DNA of 64,000 bases from Diphasiastrum complanatum. Taxonomy: Eukaryota > Streptophyta > Lycopodiopsida > Lycopodiales > Lycopodiaceae. How positions within the stretch are numbered: the first letter of the stretch is position 1; the number at the start of each line of letters is the position of its first letter. This document shows positions 35,234 to 48,245 of the stretch, piece by piece. A program made the translations under genes and the position numbers. A model generated the notes under the pieces. The model made no database searches, was not told the origin of the DNA, and was given only the letters and a program-made list of their open reading frames with translations. The stretch lies in the NCBI GenBank assembly GCA_029204225.1, contig CM055104.1, forward strand, positions 22,321,952-22,385,951, written 5' to 3'.

Positions 35234-35893
35234 ATGAATTCTAGAGAAATTATCATACCTCCACGTGATTTAGAGAAAGAAAAAAGAATTGAGCTCTATC
35301 ATAGAAAAAAGGAACAAGCAAGACTAAAGTACAATGAACAACTATTGACTGGTTCATCTTCAAGCTCTTCCATCAGTCAACTAGACCGCCTATTGATCCA
35401 TCACATGTATGTATATTGATTTATGTCATAATTTTTTTATTTGTAATAGTGATGTACTCCGATTTGGTCGAGGATTGTGATATAGTATATTGCTCTTTGG
35501 AAAGCCAAGACACCACTCCATCACAAATGAAGGTTGCAAATGCACTAAATGTACAAAGACTATTTTGTCAATTTTTGTCACATGTTACAATTTGTCACAT
35601 ATTAGAATTTGTCAATTTTCACTTGAATGACACTGAAATAATTTGTCCAATTTGCAATTGGATTATTGGACCAGTTTCGACCAGAATATGATGAGAGGAT
35701 ACCATGTATATGCACACAATGCAAAGGCCTTAGGATTCGGACAAGGCGGATTGCCAACGATCATATTTGGGTCAATGGAGTGCACACAGAGAATCCAAGA
35801 GTACGAGAGATAAAAGTGTTTTTTGAAAATGCTTTCATCTTTGACCCTTATGACACTTCAAGTATAGTTTGGCCAATAAATATTGAGCGATAG
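35234..35893 (+). pseudogene. Transposase-associated N-terminal region, broken
   Basis: A frame at 35234 starts MNSREIIIPPRDLEKEKRIE. A later block at 35666-35893 reads RIPCICTQCKGLRIRTRRIA then DHIWVNGVH. The CxCx2C cluster followed by a basic stretch and an H-x-x-x-x-G resembles the transposase-associated domain found at the start of many plant CACTA proteins. Frames change between blocks, and introns or decay cannot be told apart. Confidence 0.45.
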
Positions 35894-35912
35894 GATGAGT
35901 GCCACGATATTT

Positions 35913-36022
35913 GAAGTAAATCTCTCACTTGCTTCTAAAAGAAAAAATCCAAATTGAATGATTAGATGAAGTTAATCTCTCACTTGCTTCTAAAAGAAAA
36001 AATCCAAATAGAATGATTAGAT
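35913..36022 (+). repeat. 55-bp tandem repeat, two copies
   Basis: GAAGT(A/T)AATCTCTCACTTGC starts at 35913 and again at 35968. A partial third copy begins at 36023. The copies differ at two or three positions. Confidence 0.9.
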
Positions 36023-36074
36023 GTAGTTAATCTTGATTTCCATATCCAATCACCCATAATAGACTCATTCACGT

Positions 36075-36075
<1 letters not shown>

Positions 36076-36168
<93 letters not shown>
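36076..36168 (+). repeat. (GA)n microsatellite, 93 bp
   Basis: A pure AG/GA dinucleotide run. It is the first of three in 4 kb. Confidence 0.98.
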
Positions 36169-36170
<2 letters not shown>

Positions 36171-36402
36171 ATGAAAGAGTTAAAGGTAGGTGTGTAGCCC
36201 TTGTTTTCTTCCGGTTAAAGACGTGGTTCAAATGCTTTTTGTTGGAAGATGAGTTCCACAAAAAATCCCAAATGCCGCAGGGAGGAAGCATGTGGTGACA
36301 TTCTAGAGTAGGATATAATTGTGTAGTTCGGGAGTTTTGATTAGCACTCTATAATATTCTCTATGTTTTTCTCTTTATGTGTGTTTAGGGTGGGTGTGAG
36401 TT

Positions 36403-36453
36403 GGTGTGTGTGTGTGTGTGCGTGCGTGTGTTTGTGTGTGTGCATGTGTGTGT
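36403..36453 (+). repeat. (TG)n-rich imperfect microsatellite
   Basis: About 50 bp of TG interrupted by GCGTGCG, TTTG and CATG. It lies about 50 bp before the second (GA)n tract. Confidence 0.9.
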
Positions 36454-36502
36454 TTCATGCTACTGGTTTACGATTTGTGTTATATAATAATTTATGTTTC
36501 AT

Positions 36503-36609
<107 letters not shown>

Positions 36610-36633
36610 TGATACATCTAACATTTTCAACTT

Positions 36634-37666
36634 TTGCAGAAGAAGGAACATAAGTTGGTTTCAAGGAAAAGAGTTGCAAGAGAGATCCAGAATATTATTG
36701 ATAGGATAAATCACATGAATATTGATTTTGGATCATCATTGGCCTTAGATGATGCTCTTGTTGTTGATGACCCCTTGCCTGATATAATTAGTTCATCAAT
36801 GCCTGGTGATTCAATCCATGTCTCCAAAATCTCTAGAACGTTCCCTACACCCAACCACACCTATCCTGGATGTTGCACATGAGTCCCCCATGATACTCCA
36901 CATGGATTCCACAAATTTGACCACCCCTTTAAAAAAAAGAACACGTCTTGGACGTATTATGACTAGTTTGAAAGATAATTGCAAATTACTACGCATTGTT
37001 GATGTGTCAAAAGACATTCTAGGTTCTTTGTCTGACCTTCCTCTTCCACCTAGCTTTCAACCATTAGTAAAAACTTTCATTAAAAGTAGATATTCGTGTT
37101 GGCCACTCCAATCACCATTATCATTAAATGGAACACCATTTACGTATTGGGGTCGAATGTACATGATCATGCCTAGTGAACACTTTCCTGAGGCTGGTTT
37201 GGGCCTTTTTGCATTGAGTCCTATTGAGGTCCCTCTAAATAGTGTTGTGACATTGATGCCATATGCAGGACCTCAATACAATTGGGGTGATTGGCATGCT
37301 TTGTGTCGTCACCAATGGAGGATGCAAGTATATGGCTTGAATTCAAATGCTTGTTCTTTAGAAGAACAACGCATGCAAGGAGGCAACATCTCAAGGGCAA
37401 ATCGTACATACATTGATGGACATCCAGATGTGCATGGAAACATTGCTGCATATGTAAATAGTTCCATTGGCCACCCTCTATTGACGAATTGCGATTTTGA
37501 AGAACGCACCAATGGAAAAGAAGAATATTTTACTAGGAATGTAAAGGGCACTTATGTAATGGTCTGTGCCACTAGATCTATCAAGTTTGGGGAGGAATTG
37601 TTCATCAAGTATAGTTTCAACCGTCCTCTACCCAAATGTTTGCAAAAGACAATAAGTCAAACGTGA
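36634..37666 (+). CDS. SET-domain protein (putative methyltransferase) inside the CACTA unit
   Basis: The 286-codon ORF at 36806-37666 has SET landmarks in order. First is EAGLGLFALSPIEVPLNSVV (about residue 127), the G-x-G motif region. Then come VHGNIAAYVNSSIGHPLLTN (about 212) in place of the usual RFxNHSxxPN, YVMVCATRSI, and KFGEELFIKYSF (about 261), the GEEL-x4-Y motif. An upstream frame (36634-36880, RKRVAREIQNIIDRINHMNI) overlaps it in another phase and may be the true N-terminus after a frame change or splice. SET proteins methylate lysines using S-adenosylmethionine. That this one is active is not shown, and the canonical NHS residues are altered. It lies between the transposase N-terminal piece and the transposase gene on the same strand, so it may be a captured host gene. 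Confidence 0.6.
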
Positions 37667-37944
37667 AGATTTAAATTTTGTTGATATGCAGAGATGTATA
37701 AATCATGCATCTTGATTGTATTTGGTTTGTGTCATTAAATATGTCAAATGTTAGAAGCATTTACATAAGATAATATGTGAAAGCTAATGAATGTGAAATT
37801 CATAGATATGTAAATATGTAGAAGCGTGCAATTCTTTGAGTTCATTGAATGTTAAGAAGTTGAAAAGAAAAATGGTCTAATAGATACATTGGTATGTTCA
37901 TACTTTTTTAACAAAGAGGTAATTTATATTCATATGCAACATTT

Positions 37945-37992
37945 AGATCTATCAAGTATTGGGAGGAACTGTTTATCAAGCATTGTTTCAAC
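37945..37992 (+). repeat. Duplicated fragment of the SET C-terminus
   Basis: AGATCTATCAAG...GGGAGGAA at 37945-37992 repeats 37574-37621, the part coding RSIKFGEELFIKYSF, with several differences. It lies 280 bp after the SET stop codon and is not in an open frame of its own. Confidence 0.75.
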
Positions 37993-38081
37993 CTACTTAT
38001 TGTTATTTTGGTATATAGGATTCTTCATCCTCATTTAGCGTTGGAGACAATAATCCTCGTAATGGTCGACGTAAACGACGA

Positions 38082-39759
38082 ATGCAATACAATGGTCCTC
38101 ATATAAAGCAATTACCTCGTCGTCTACGTCAAGGCTTAAAAGAGATGATGAAAATTGATGAGCGCATTAATCAAGAGACTAATGCATCTGAATCTAGCTC
38201 ATCTAGATCTACTTCTTCGCAAACAAGTTCCAATGATGAAAATGAGCTTCCAATGAATGATGAATTTGAGGTTATGGGAGACATGTTGGATGATATGTAC
38301 GAGAACAATAGTGCAGCTAGACACAATGAACAAGATGAGGAGGCACTTTTGTCTAAAGAAGAAAAGAAATTGTCATAAGAATCAAAGACCGCATTGTATC
38401 ATGGAGCAAAGACATCTCGTTTGACGACTTCTCTACTTCTATTAAATCTTCAAGCCAAATATAGATGGAGTGACCAAAGCCTCACATCACCTTCAAATTC
38501 ACCTACATGGAAACACATCAACAAAGAGTATCCAAGCTTTGCCAATGAGTCAAGAAATGTGAGATTTGGTCTTGCAACAGATGGTGTGAACCCCTTTGGT
38601 GTACGAACAACTATGTGGTCCATTTGGCCTGTTTGCTTGATAAATTATTATATTCCTCCTTGGTTGAGTACAAAAAAGGGACACATTATGTTGGCACTTC
38701 TAATTTTTGGCCAACGCAAGGTTAAGAACATGGATGTGTATCTTGAGCCGCTTATTGACAAGTTGGAAGATTTGTGGAAGGGGATAAAAGCATATGACAT
38801 TTCGCGTCCCTTACATGAGAGGGAGTTTACACTACATGCCATTGTAATGTGGACAATGCATGACTATCTAGGATTAGGTGAATGCACAGGTAATCATTCA
38901 AACAATGTCTATCTTGTGTACATAGGAGTTTGTTTACAATTATATACAACTAGTAATTCTTGACATTTACATGATATACTACAATGGCTATAATTACTCT
39001 TTCTTTAACATAGACTTTTTTTTAATAGTGATTGATAGTATCCATTTGTTAGGCAGGCTTTCAAACGGCTGGAAAAAATGCTTGTTTTTTGTGCGGGCCA
39101 AATCTTGTGGGAAGATACTCTTACAGTCTCAAAAAAGTGGTTTATGAAAATCATCGTAAATACTTGCATGAAGGCCATCCATTCAGAGACACTCATAGGA
39201 GAGGTTTTGGAGGAAGAGTTGAGAGAGAGATGTCTCCAAAGAGGATGTTTGTGGAAGATTGGCGAAAACTATGGGCGGAATCTCAAGCAAAGCCAGTCGA
39301 TGGTATGAAAAGATTATCTATATTTCATCGTTTGGAATATTGGAATAACCTTTTGATTAATCACCTACTTGATCCCATGCACATATTTAAAAATGTAGGT
39401 GAATCTATTTGGAAACACTTGATTGGTGAAAAAGATACCATTGTTGCAAGGCACGATCTAAAAGAATCAAACACCAAAAAAGAATATTGGATAAAGGATG
39501 GTGAAGATCATGCTCCAAAAGTACCTTGGACATTCAATAAGGAGGAGTTTAACCATGTGCGCTCCATTATTCATGACATTAGAACACCAACTGATTTTGC
39601 CCATTCTTTACGGTCATCATTCACAGTGGATGGAAAGTTGCAAGGTCTCAAATCTCATGATTGGCTAAAGATGATTCAATTCATCTATCTATTGTCAATT
39701 CGTGGGTGCTTGTCAAAAGATATTTGTGAGACCATATACAAACTATCAATCATTGTCAG
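38082..39759 (+). CDS. CACTA transposase, Transposase_21/TNP2 type, spliced
   Basis: Exon 1 reaches 38889 and exon 2 is 39057-39759. The 167-bp intron has GT-AG ends and the phase agrees (1 base plus 2). The N-terminal part has QLPRRLRQGLKEMMK and a Ser/Asp/Glu-rich stretch, then a stop at about 38376-38378 before the conserved part. Exon 1 holds ESRNVRFGLATDGVNPFGVR, TTMWSIWPVCLINYYIPPWL and NMDVYLEPLIDKLEDLW. Exon 2 holds KNACFLCGPN, HLLDPMHIFKNVGESIWKHL and LQGLKSHDWLKMIQFIYLL. These are the hallmark blocks of the TNP2-like transposase of CACTA elements. The break before ESRNVRF means the N-terminal frame must be spliced or is dead. A third piece (39929 on) reads RWMFFMERY, like the later YRWMYPFERY block, but about 60 residues are missing before it. 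Confidence 0.8.
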
Positions 39760-40004
39760 GTATTTACATGTACTTGGTGCATTTTTTTTATTTAGTATTT
39801 ATTGATTGTCTAGTGCACATTAGGTATAAGTGCATAAATTTTCTTTTGCATGTGTATTTAAACTAAATCAATTGATACATAAACTCATTAAATAAAACAC
39901 TTATTTTTAACCATTTGCGACCTTTTAGGTGGATGTTCTTTATGGAAAGATACACGGAGAGAGGCTTTGGAGGCCCGAGTCCTTCCCAAAGCTATTCACA
40001 CCCA

Positions 40005-40560
<556 letters not shown>

Positions 40561-41690
40561 TTATTTATGTATAGGAAATACCCACAATAGAGTCTTCTTA
40601 GAAACAGTTCTGCACCATGATGGTTGCTCACCCAATGCGGGTAGCTTATTCAATTCCAATCCATCTTCAATCTCTAAAGTCTTGAACTTTATAACCCAGC
40701 CACCCCCTGAGGATTTATGTGGATGCTGATGTAAAAATGTCTGGATCTGTTCCTCAATGGTGACCAATTTCTAAAACAATGGTGTGGCCCTACGTCCGTG
40801 GATTGAGAAGTCGTGGTTGGTTCTTCTTCTGCCCCTTGATCCATACTTGTATCCATTTCTCCCTGATCCTACTGTGGAGTCGAGAAAGCTGACATTATTG
40901 GCACCAAAATATAGGAGATTGTCTCTAAGATTTGAAAAACAGCTTTTTCATAGGCTTTAATAATATATTTTGTCGTTGCCAACTCCGAAGATGCCTTGCC
41001 CTTGAAACAATCAAACCTACCCTGGAATCTAGCCAATGACTATCTATAGGTTTCGACCAGTCAAAACAATTGTCTTATCTCTTCTTGCGAGACAGGATGG
41101 TTTGGTCCTTGGCATAGAGCATATTGTCATGCTCAGTGGCTGTGGCATCGAGTTCACATAGGATCCTTTATGTGTCAAGGTCTGCTATGTCCAGTTGCCC
41201 TTGTAATAAGTGAACTTGTTTTTTGGCATCCTAAACCGCTTTATCAACATGATCCTATGCGGTAGTGAGTGCATTCTAGAGTGTTGCTACGTATTTCTCC
41301 AAGGCATTTGAATGTTGTTGTGCCTTCTTCAGTTTCACTTTGGATTTATCTTCAATTGAATGAATTTTTGGCTGATAAGAGTGTTTTCTAATCCCAAATC
41401 TGAAATTTGCTTATCCATGGTAGTCTTTTCATTCATCATGTTCTGGATCATTCGTCCAAGATGTGGAACTAGTCCAAGGGCGTCACCAGAATCCAAGGGT
41501 GTTGATGTAGTAGCAGCAGCAGGAGGATGAGCTCCAGTTCTTGTAGCTTGTCGTGATTGGCCTTGAGTTGTTGCATGTCGATCTTCCTCTTCGAAGATGT
41601 CTTCTTTTGCAAACCCATCTGGTTTTGTTGCGTCAAACTAGCTCGATGATACAATTGTAAAGGTGACTCTGATGGTATCTGATGCCTGAT
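40561..41690 (-). pseudogene. Decayed coiled-coil ORF of unknown origin
   Basis: The minus strand reads, across frame breaks and stops, as a Leu/Gln/Lys-rich helix-forming protein: KRKIDMQQLKANHDKLQELE (about 41590), MIQNMMNEKTTMDKQISDLG, YVATL-NALTTA and LLQGQLDIADLD. A 68-codon frame at 40767-40561 is separate. Heptad-like spacing suggests a coiled coil, as in some retroelement gag or structural proteins. No enzyme motif was found. It is cut at about 41715 by copia B. Confidence 0.35.
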
Positions 41691-41714
41691 ATGAGTGCAA
41701 CAAGGTGGTGGCTA

Positions 41715-44570
41715 AGTGAATTTGAATTTGATCAATGCAAAATTATTGATAGGAGTAGTAAGATCTTTGCACTCGGCAAGAGGCAGGGATACTTATATAG
41801 ATTGGCACATCGTTATTTTGATTCTAGTCAAGCCTTGAAAACCTCTGTTCTTGTCAATAAAGCATTTTTATGGCATCATCGCTTAGGACACTTGAATTAT
41901 GCATCTGTTTTGAACATGTCCAGACAATCCATGGTTCTTGATCTCAACTATCCTTCTGCCTCCCTGTCTGTCATAGTTGTATCTCTGGAAAGCAGACTAG
42001 AATTCCTTTTAGATCGAGTCATAGGCATGCAACAAAAGGTCCGTTAGATGTTGTTCATACAGATATATGTGGTCCTATGCAAATTTCTTCATTACTAGAT
42101 GCAAAGTATTTCATTACCTTTATTGACGAATTCTCTAGAAGAACAGCTGTTTATTTTATAAAACATAAATCAGAGACTTTCATTAAATTCAGACAATTCA
42201 AAGAGCATGCTGAGAATCAAACTGGCAAACGAATCAAAGCACTGAGGTTAGATAATGGGGGAGAATACATCTATACCGAATTCAAGGAGTATTGCCTTAA
42301 CAACGGCATTGAGCAACAATACATTATCTCCTATTCATCTCAATCACATGGTCTTGCTGAGAGAAAGGACAGGACCTTAGTCGAGTTGGCAAAGTGCATG
42401 TTATCGCATGCGACACTTCTGAAGTCCTTCTGGACTGAAGCTGTTTCAATTGCAACCTATATTCAGAACAAATGTCCTACTAAAGGTCTCTCAAACAAAA
42501 TACCATTCAAAGTTTGGATAGGTACCAAACCTTCTCTATCAAACTTACGAGTTTTTGGATGTATTGCTTTTTCGCATATACCTCATGATCTCAGGAAGAA
42601 ACTCGACTTCTAGAGTATCAAATGTATTTTCATCAACTACATGCTACTTCAGATCAAGCCTACAAGTTGTTCGATCCCATCGAGTCAAAAATATTCACTA
42701 GTTGGGATGTCATCTTCATCGAAGATCAGTTTCAAGACCTCAAAGGAAAAGGCAGTGCCCATGTAGCCGACTTGTCAGATTCTCCTGACATATTGAACTT
42801 TCCAGCTCCTCATTCAACTATTTCCAGTGAAGGTCCAAGCTCATCTACTCTTGACGAACAACAAATCAACGGCGAATCAGAAGATGATGATGTTGTAGTT
42901 CAACAACTACAGTATGATGGAAATGATCAACTTTTCAAGAGCAAGCAAACCACCTAGTATATCGACGAGTCTAAAACCTACCTTGTTCATGAGCCGACGA
43001 CTATCCAAGAGGCACTCAGTCAGCCTGATTCAGATCTCTAGAAAGAAGCTATGGATAAAGAGTATTCATCTCTTATCAAGAACCAGACATGGACAATTGT
43101 CAAACTACTTGCTAGCAAAAACGTAGTTGATTGCAAATAGATTTTCAAAGTCAAGTACAATGCAGATGGAAGCATCAACAAGAGAAAGGCACAACTTGTC
43201 GCCAAAGATTTTTCTCAGGTATACAATGTCGATTACACTGAGACCTTCAGTAGTCAAGCATTCTTCTATTCGACTTTTGCTATCATTTGCCGTTGTAACA
43301 GATTTGGAAATACATCAAATGGATGTACGGACAACGTATCTCAATGGAGTTATCGAAGAAGACATTTACATGGTGCAACCCGAAGGTTATATTATCGAGG
43401 GTAAACACAATCATGTGTGTAAACTCCATAAGACACTTTATGGCTTGAAGCAATATGCTCGAGCATGGTTTCAAAGGATCAATACTTTCCTTATTGATCA
43501 CGGCTATACACCTAGCTCTTCAGATTCAAACATTTACTTCAAACCAGTGCATCAGTCTTTTATCATTATCATTTTGTACGTGGATAATACATTGCTTTTC
43601 AGCAACAATATCGATTTGATAAAAAGAAGCCAAGACAATGCTATCTTTCTAATTCGACATGACCGATCTGGGCAAAGCTCATTTCTACCTTGGTATACAA
43701 ATCCACAGAGATAGAAAACAGAAGTTGGTCTACATTACACAACAGAGGTACATCTACAACATGTTAGTTAGATATAATCTGATTAATTGCAAGTCAGCTC
43801 TCTCACCAATGGAACCAGATCTAAAGTTGTCAAAGGACCGATGTCCTCAAGCAATTCATGAGAAGCAGCAGATGCATGAGTATTCTTACCATTCTATTGT
43901 AGGATCTCTTATGTATGCCATGATCTATACCAGGCCAGACATAGCTTTTGCAGTCAGCTCTCTCAGTCAGTTTATGACTAACCCTGGTGTAACACATTGG
44001 AAGACTCTTATAAGAGTCATGAGATATCTTCGAGCTACTATGGACTTTTGCATTTGTTATGGAGTAGTCAACAACGACAAAGTCAATCTACTCAGTGGTT
44101 TTACACATGCAAGTTGGGCAAGAGATGTAGACACTCGTAAATCCACTTCTAGATTTACATTCTTTCTCAACAATGGTCCAATGGAACAGTTGCAAGCAAT
44201 CTTCGTTAGCTCTCTATCTTCCACTGAATCAGAGTATATCGCAACCTCTCAAGCTACAAAGGAAGCAATTTGGTTGAGGAGCTTACTCTCAGATATCGGT
44301 CTGAATCAATATGCTCCGATGACATTATTTTGTGATAATCAAAGTGCCATTGCCTTGTCAACCAACCCTAGATTTCATTCTAGGAGTAATCACATTGAAC
44401 CGAAGTATCACTTTTTCATAAGCAAATTTCTCAACAGGAGGTAGACTTGCAGTACTGTAGAACGCAAGATATGACAGCAAATATTTTTACCAAAGCATTA
44501 AGCTTGGAAGCACATAGAAGATTTTGTGTTGAACTAAGTTTGAAGGTCAAGGCATTCAAGGATTCATATT
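41715..44570 (+). pseudogene. Ty1-copia B: pre-integrase, integrase, RT, RNase H
   Basis: It starts in the pre-integrase region (EFEFDQCKIIDRSSKIFALG; FLWHHRLGHLNYAS). The integrase core follows (HTDICGPM, LRLDNGGEYIYTEF, GLAERKDRTLVELAK), so D, D and E are all present. It breaks at 42613. RT is split over frames: ATYLNG-like DVRTTYLNGVIEEDIYMVQP, then ILYVDNTLLFS, where the second Asp of YVDD is Asn. RNase H and the tail are intact as one 261-codon frame (43659-44444: FTHASWARDVDTRKSTS, FCDNQSAIALSTNPRFHSRS). A purine tract AAGGGGGAG at 44571-44579 precedes the LTR. Gag and protease are missing at the 5' end. Confidence 0.87.
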
Positions 44571-44579
44571 AAGGGGGAG

Positions 44580-45826
44580 TGTTGGATTATTCTCCTTCTT
44601 ACTAATCGACTAATCGGTTTTAAATCTCATCCATTGTTTATCCAGTTCCTGCAAATTTTTTTGTGTTTTTATACAGTTTGTAGAATAACAAGTGTTTTTA
44701 CACAGTCTGTAGAAATACACGGAGTTTGACAACAGTGTCGTATTTTCTCTCTCTACAATCCCGATAGTGTCCCCTGTCAGGAATTACAAGTAAAATTACA
44801 GTGTTGCATTTTTCGCTTTTTGTGACACTATCGCCTGTCAGGAATTACATGTAAAAATGTAGTGTCGCATTTTTGGCCCGTCAAGATTTACGAGTAAAAA
44901 TGCAGAGTTGCATTTTTCACATTTTTCAAAGTGCCTCAAATGTTAAGGAAATGACTCTGGCAAAGTGTGGGGCTACCCCAATATTAAATAAGATTTTATG
45001 ACACTGTCGTCTTTTTTGCAAAAAGTTGACACTGTCGTTTTTTTGCAACATTGTCGCCTGTGGCTTTTTTAGATCATTTCTGCAGAGTGACAATTTTAGT
45101 TCATTTATGCAGACAGACTGTTTACGGCCAATCCTCACCACTTATCAGCAATTAATTCTGAGATGGAACTGGATGAATGTCAGCGGACTCCAGCCAACTA
45201 GTAGTTGCATTTGAAGACCTAAACACTTAGTATAAATCAACTATTCATGCATCTCATTATCAATGATTAAGACCTGAAAATGTTATTGTGAATTGTGAAG
45301 GAGTTGAGTGTTATTACACGATGCTTCCTGCGCTCTCATCAAGCAGATCGTTCACAATAAAAAAAGTATTGTAGTTAGCTCTCTATCAAGCTTTCGAGCT
45401 TGAACTCTCTTGAGCATTCTAGCTCAGTTTTTAGAGATTTATTTTAAAGTTGCTATTGCGCTACTGCTTATTAGTAGAGCTGCTTATTATCAGACTTGTT
45501 ACTCAGAGACAACTTAGAGTGCGCGGTGTCTATCCGCTATTGTCTTGTGCTATTAGCATCTGATTTTGTTTTTTTGAATCAATACTATTTCTTATTGCAT
45601 TCAGTATATGTCAGAATGCATGAATCCCTGTATTGCTTTTGTAACTGATATAAATTGTCTGAGAATTCAATACTCTATGTTTGGCTACGTAATCACTTAG
45701 TCTCTAGCGAAAGTTAGTTGCTAAAGATTGAACGTGATTTCCATCACTACTGCTTTGTTCAATTTTTGATAGGCATAGTCATGCATTGGAAGTAAGAAGT
45801 TTTCGCATTCCATTATCTACCCGACA
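44580..45826 (+). repeat. 3' LTR of copia B (1247 bp)
   Basis: It begins TGTTGGATTATTC after the purine tract and ends CCCGACA. It matches the LTR of copia A (1645-2828) in reverse complement, including the GTGTCGCATTTTT tandem units at about 44750-44910. CCTTC at 45827-45831 would be the target duplication, but the left end is lost. Confidence 0.85.
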
Positions 45827-45839
45827 CCTTCCATGAAGT

Positions 45840-48245
45840 AGCCAATAGAAACAAAGGGACAAGGGCCTCTCCAAAAATTAAAAAACACCTCTTGTACTCC
45901 ATTTTAGATGCTAATAGAGAGGAGAACATTTGCTCATCTATCAATCATGCATTCTCATCATAGGATAAAGCTTGAATAACAAGAATAAGTTCATCTTCAA
46001 TTGGATCTGGGATTGGATCGACTGAAATCCAAGCTATGTTTATCATATTGACTGGAAATGCGATGGGTGTATCAAGAGTACGGTCTTCCATGGGAATGTC
46101 GCTTACTTTTGATTTGTCATTAAGTCAACACATGTAACTCTCTATACAATCAACAATTGCTAGCGATTGGTTCCAATTAACATTATCAGTTTGAATCATA
46201 ATAGATTTCCAATGCCTTTTCTGCTCGGTCACAAGTATGATCTGTTGTGGAAGACTCGTGATCTCCCTTCTGAATTGATGGCTTGATCGTCCAAGTCAAT
46301 AGATCAACTTTGACTGCTCGCTCATGGTTCTCAAATGTGATTTTTCCGTACCTCAATTGTGTATTACTTGTGCAACTCGTAACCAAGGACATCCCAATAA
46401 AATACAATAAACTGATGGTGCTTCGGGTAAGTCTATTACTACAAAGGTAATGACAAATTGGACACCAACAATTACTTGGCGCACAATTGTGTAGAGATCA
46501 AATGGAATCTGGACCTCCCATCTATCACTACTGCCTCTTGACCAAAATATTAATGTTGAATTGGCAAGGTGGTATTCCTTTGTTCACTTTCCTAGGCCGC
46601 CCCTACATTGAGTACTTCATTCGATTATTCAAATCCCGCACAATATAGTGGTTCTCGCTGGATTTTGGGTTCAACTTGGTCAATCTTTTAGCTAATACTT
46701 CTTTAGCTTAAGGTACCAACCTTAAGAAATTTTCCAATGTGATATGCATCTTGCTAGACAAAATATTTACGATCAACTCTGTTTGCGGCACCTCTACTTT
46801 TGTCATCTTAAATGGCTCTTCGCGGTGATGCAATTGAGTATTCACATCAGTCCTTTGATGAGATCTATGCAAAGGATCATGTAAATCCATTGATGGCACG
46901 GGTACATAAGGAACTTCCGCTGCAGCTGTAGCATTTTCCAAGGCTTCTTCCTCTTGTAAGTCTTTGATCCACTGCCTCATAATTTGGTATTTATTCTTCT
47001 CATAATTAAGATTCGAATAAACCCCAGATACAGTTGGTAAATCAATGACGAGTACAAATTTTATAAGTGGTGGTCCAACATTAACTTCTCTCTATTTCTA
47101 AGCTCTCGTGACAGCCATAACTGGTGAAGATGGTTCAATGAATTTCCGTGGAACATGACGAACTGCTAGTCTTGCTTTAATAGTAATCAGATTTAATGGA
47201 GTAGTTACAAGTGGTGGCTTCGGTCTAGTTGGACAATCTTTGTAGCAATGTCCATAGCCACATTCATGACAAAAAAGATTGAATTTGTCTTTATTTGGAC
47301 ATCCTGCAATTCGATGATTTTCTCTGCATCCAAAGCAACCAAGTGGCACTCTAGCCCATTGTCTAGACTGTTGTTATTGTGCAACAACATGGATGGCATA
47401 TTGCTCTGGAGGTCCAGTTTCTTGTTCTGAAGCATAATTGTACTAGTCCTAGCTTGTTGAAGCTTCTGGCTCCATCATATTTGCATGAGAAGCTTGTTGT
47501 CCTTGTGGAGCAAGTAGAGCTAATGGTTATGGGAATCCTAGGCCATGGACTTTACCATATGGTGCTTTCCATCTAGGACCTTCCTAGAAACCATATTTGT
47601 GATATTTTTGCTGAATAATCCGAGGATTGAACGAGCAAAAAGCAGTTTCATGACCATTTGAGTTGCACAAATGACAATGAGTATTGGTAATCAGTTTCTT
47701 CATGGTTGGGCACTCTCATTCATGGTATGATTGTCAGCAAAAATCACACACCAAAATTTTTTCCTGCTAGAAATAACTTTGAGCATCTTCTCAGCACCTT
47801 TGTCAATCTTAGCATGATGTTTTTCCAAGGCTTTCAGCTTCGCATCAAATTGTGCTTGCATCTTATCCAATTGCAACTGTTGCTTCTAGCTAAGTTTTTC
47901 AAACTCGTCCACCATCAATTCGACTGTCACATTAATGTCAGTGGATGTAATCATAGTGGAAGTTGTGGTCATTTGTCCTACAGTAGTATACGACAACATG
48001 CCAATATGCAGCTCATCATCTGAATCTTCATCTTCTTCGTGAATAGCTTCATCCATTGTTTGCTGCAATGTCATGTACTGTTCATGACGTTTGAGCTCAC
48101 GTCTAATACGTTTTGGCAATCCGGCCAAAAACCACATAATCAAAGCCTCATCATTTAAAAGATCAGGTTCACATTTCTATCAGAGATGTTTGATACATTC
48201 AATGTAATCATGCACCGTCTCTTTCTTTTCCATTTTGATTTTACT
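45840..48245 (-). pseudogene. Retroelement gag with multiple zinc knuckles and protease end
   Basis: On the minus strand a gag core (WFLAGLPKRIRRELKRHEQY, TLQQTMDEAI; 48143-47886) is followed by a helical linker. Then come CHLCNSNGHETAFC (about 47670), CFGCRENHRIAGC and CHECGYGHCYKDC (47349-47230), all CCHC knuckles. A decayed one (CDFC...H...C with two stops) lies at about 47740. A 90-codon frame at 46980-46708 is followed by CILLGCPWLR (about 46400), the C-terminal sheet of a gypsy-type aspartic protease. RT is absent: the copia B LTR begins just below 45840. Frames are broken in several places. Confidence 0.65.
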
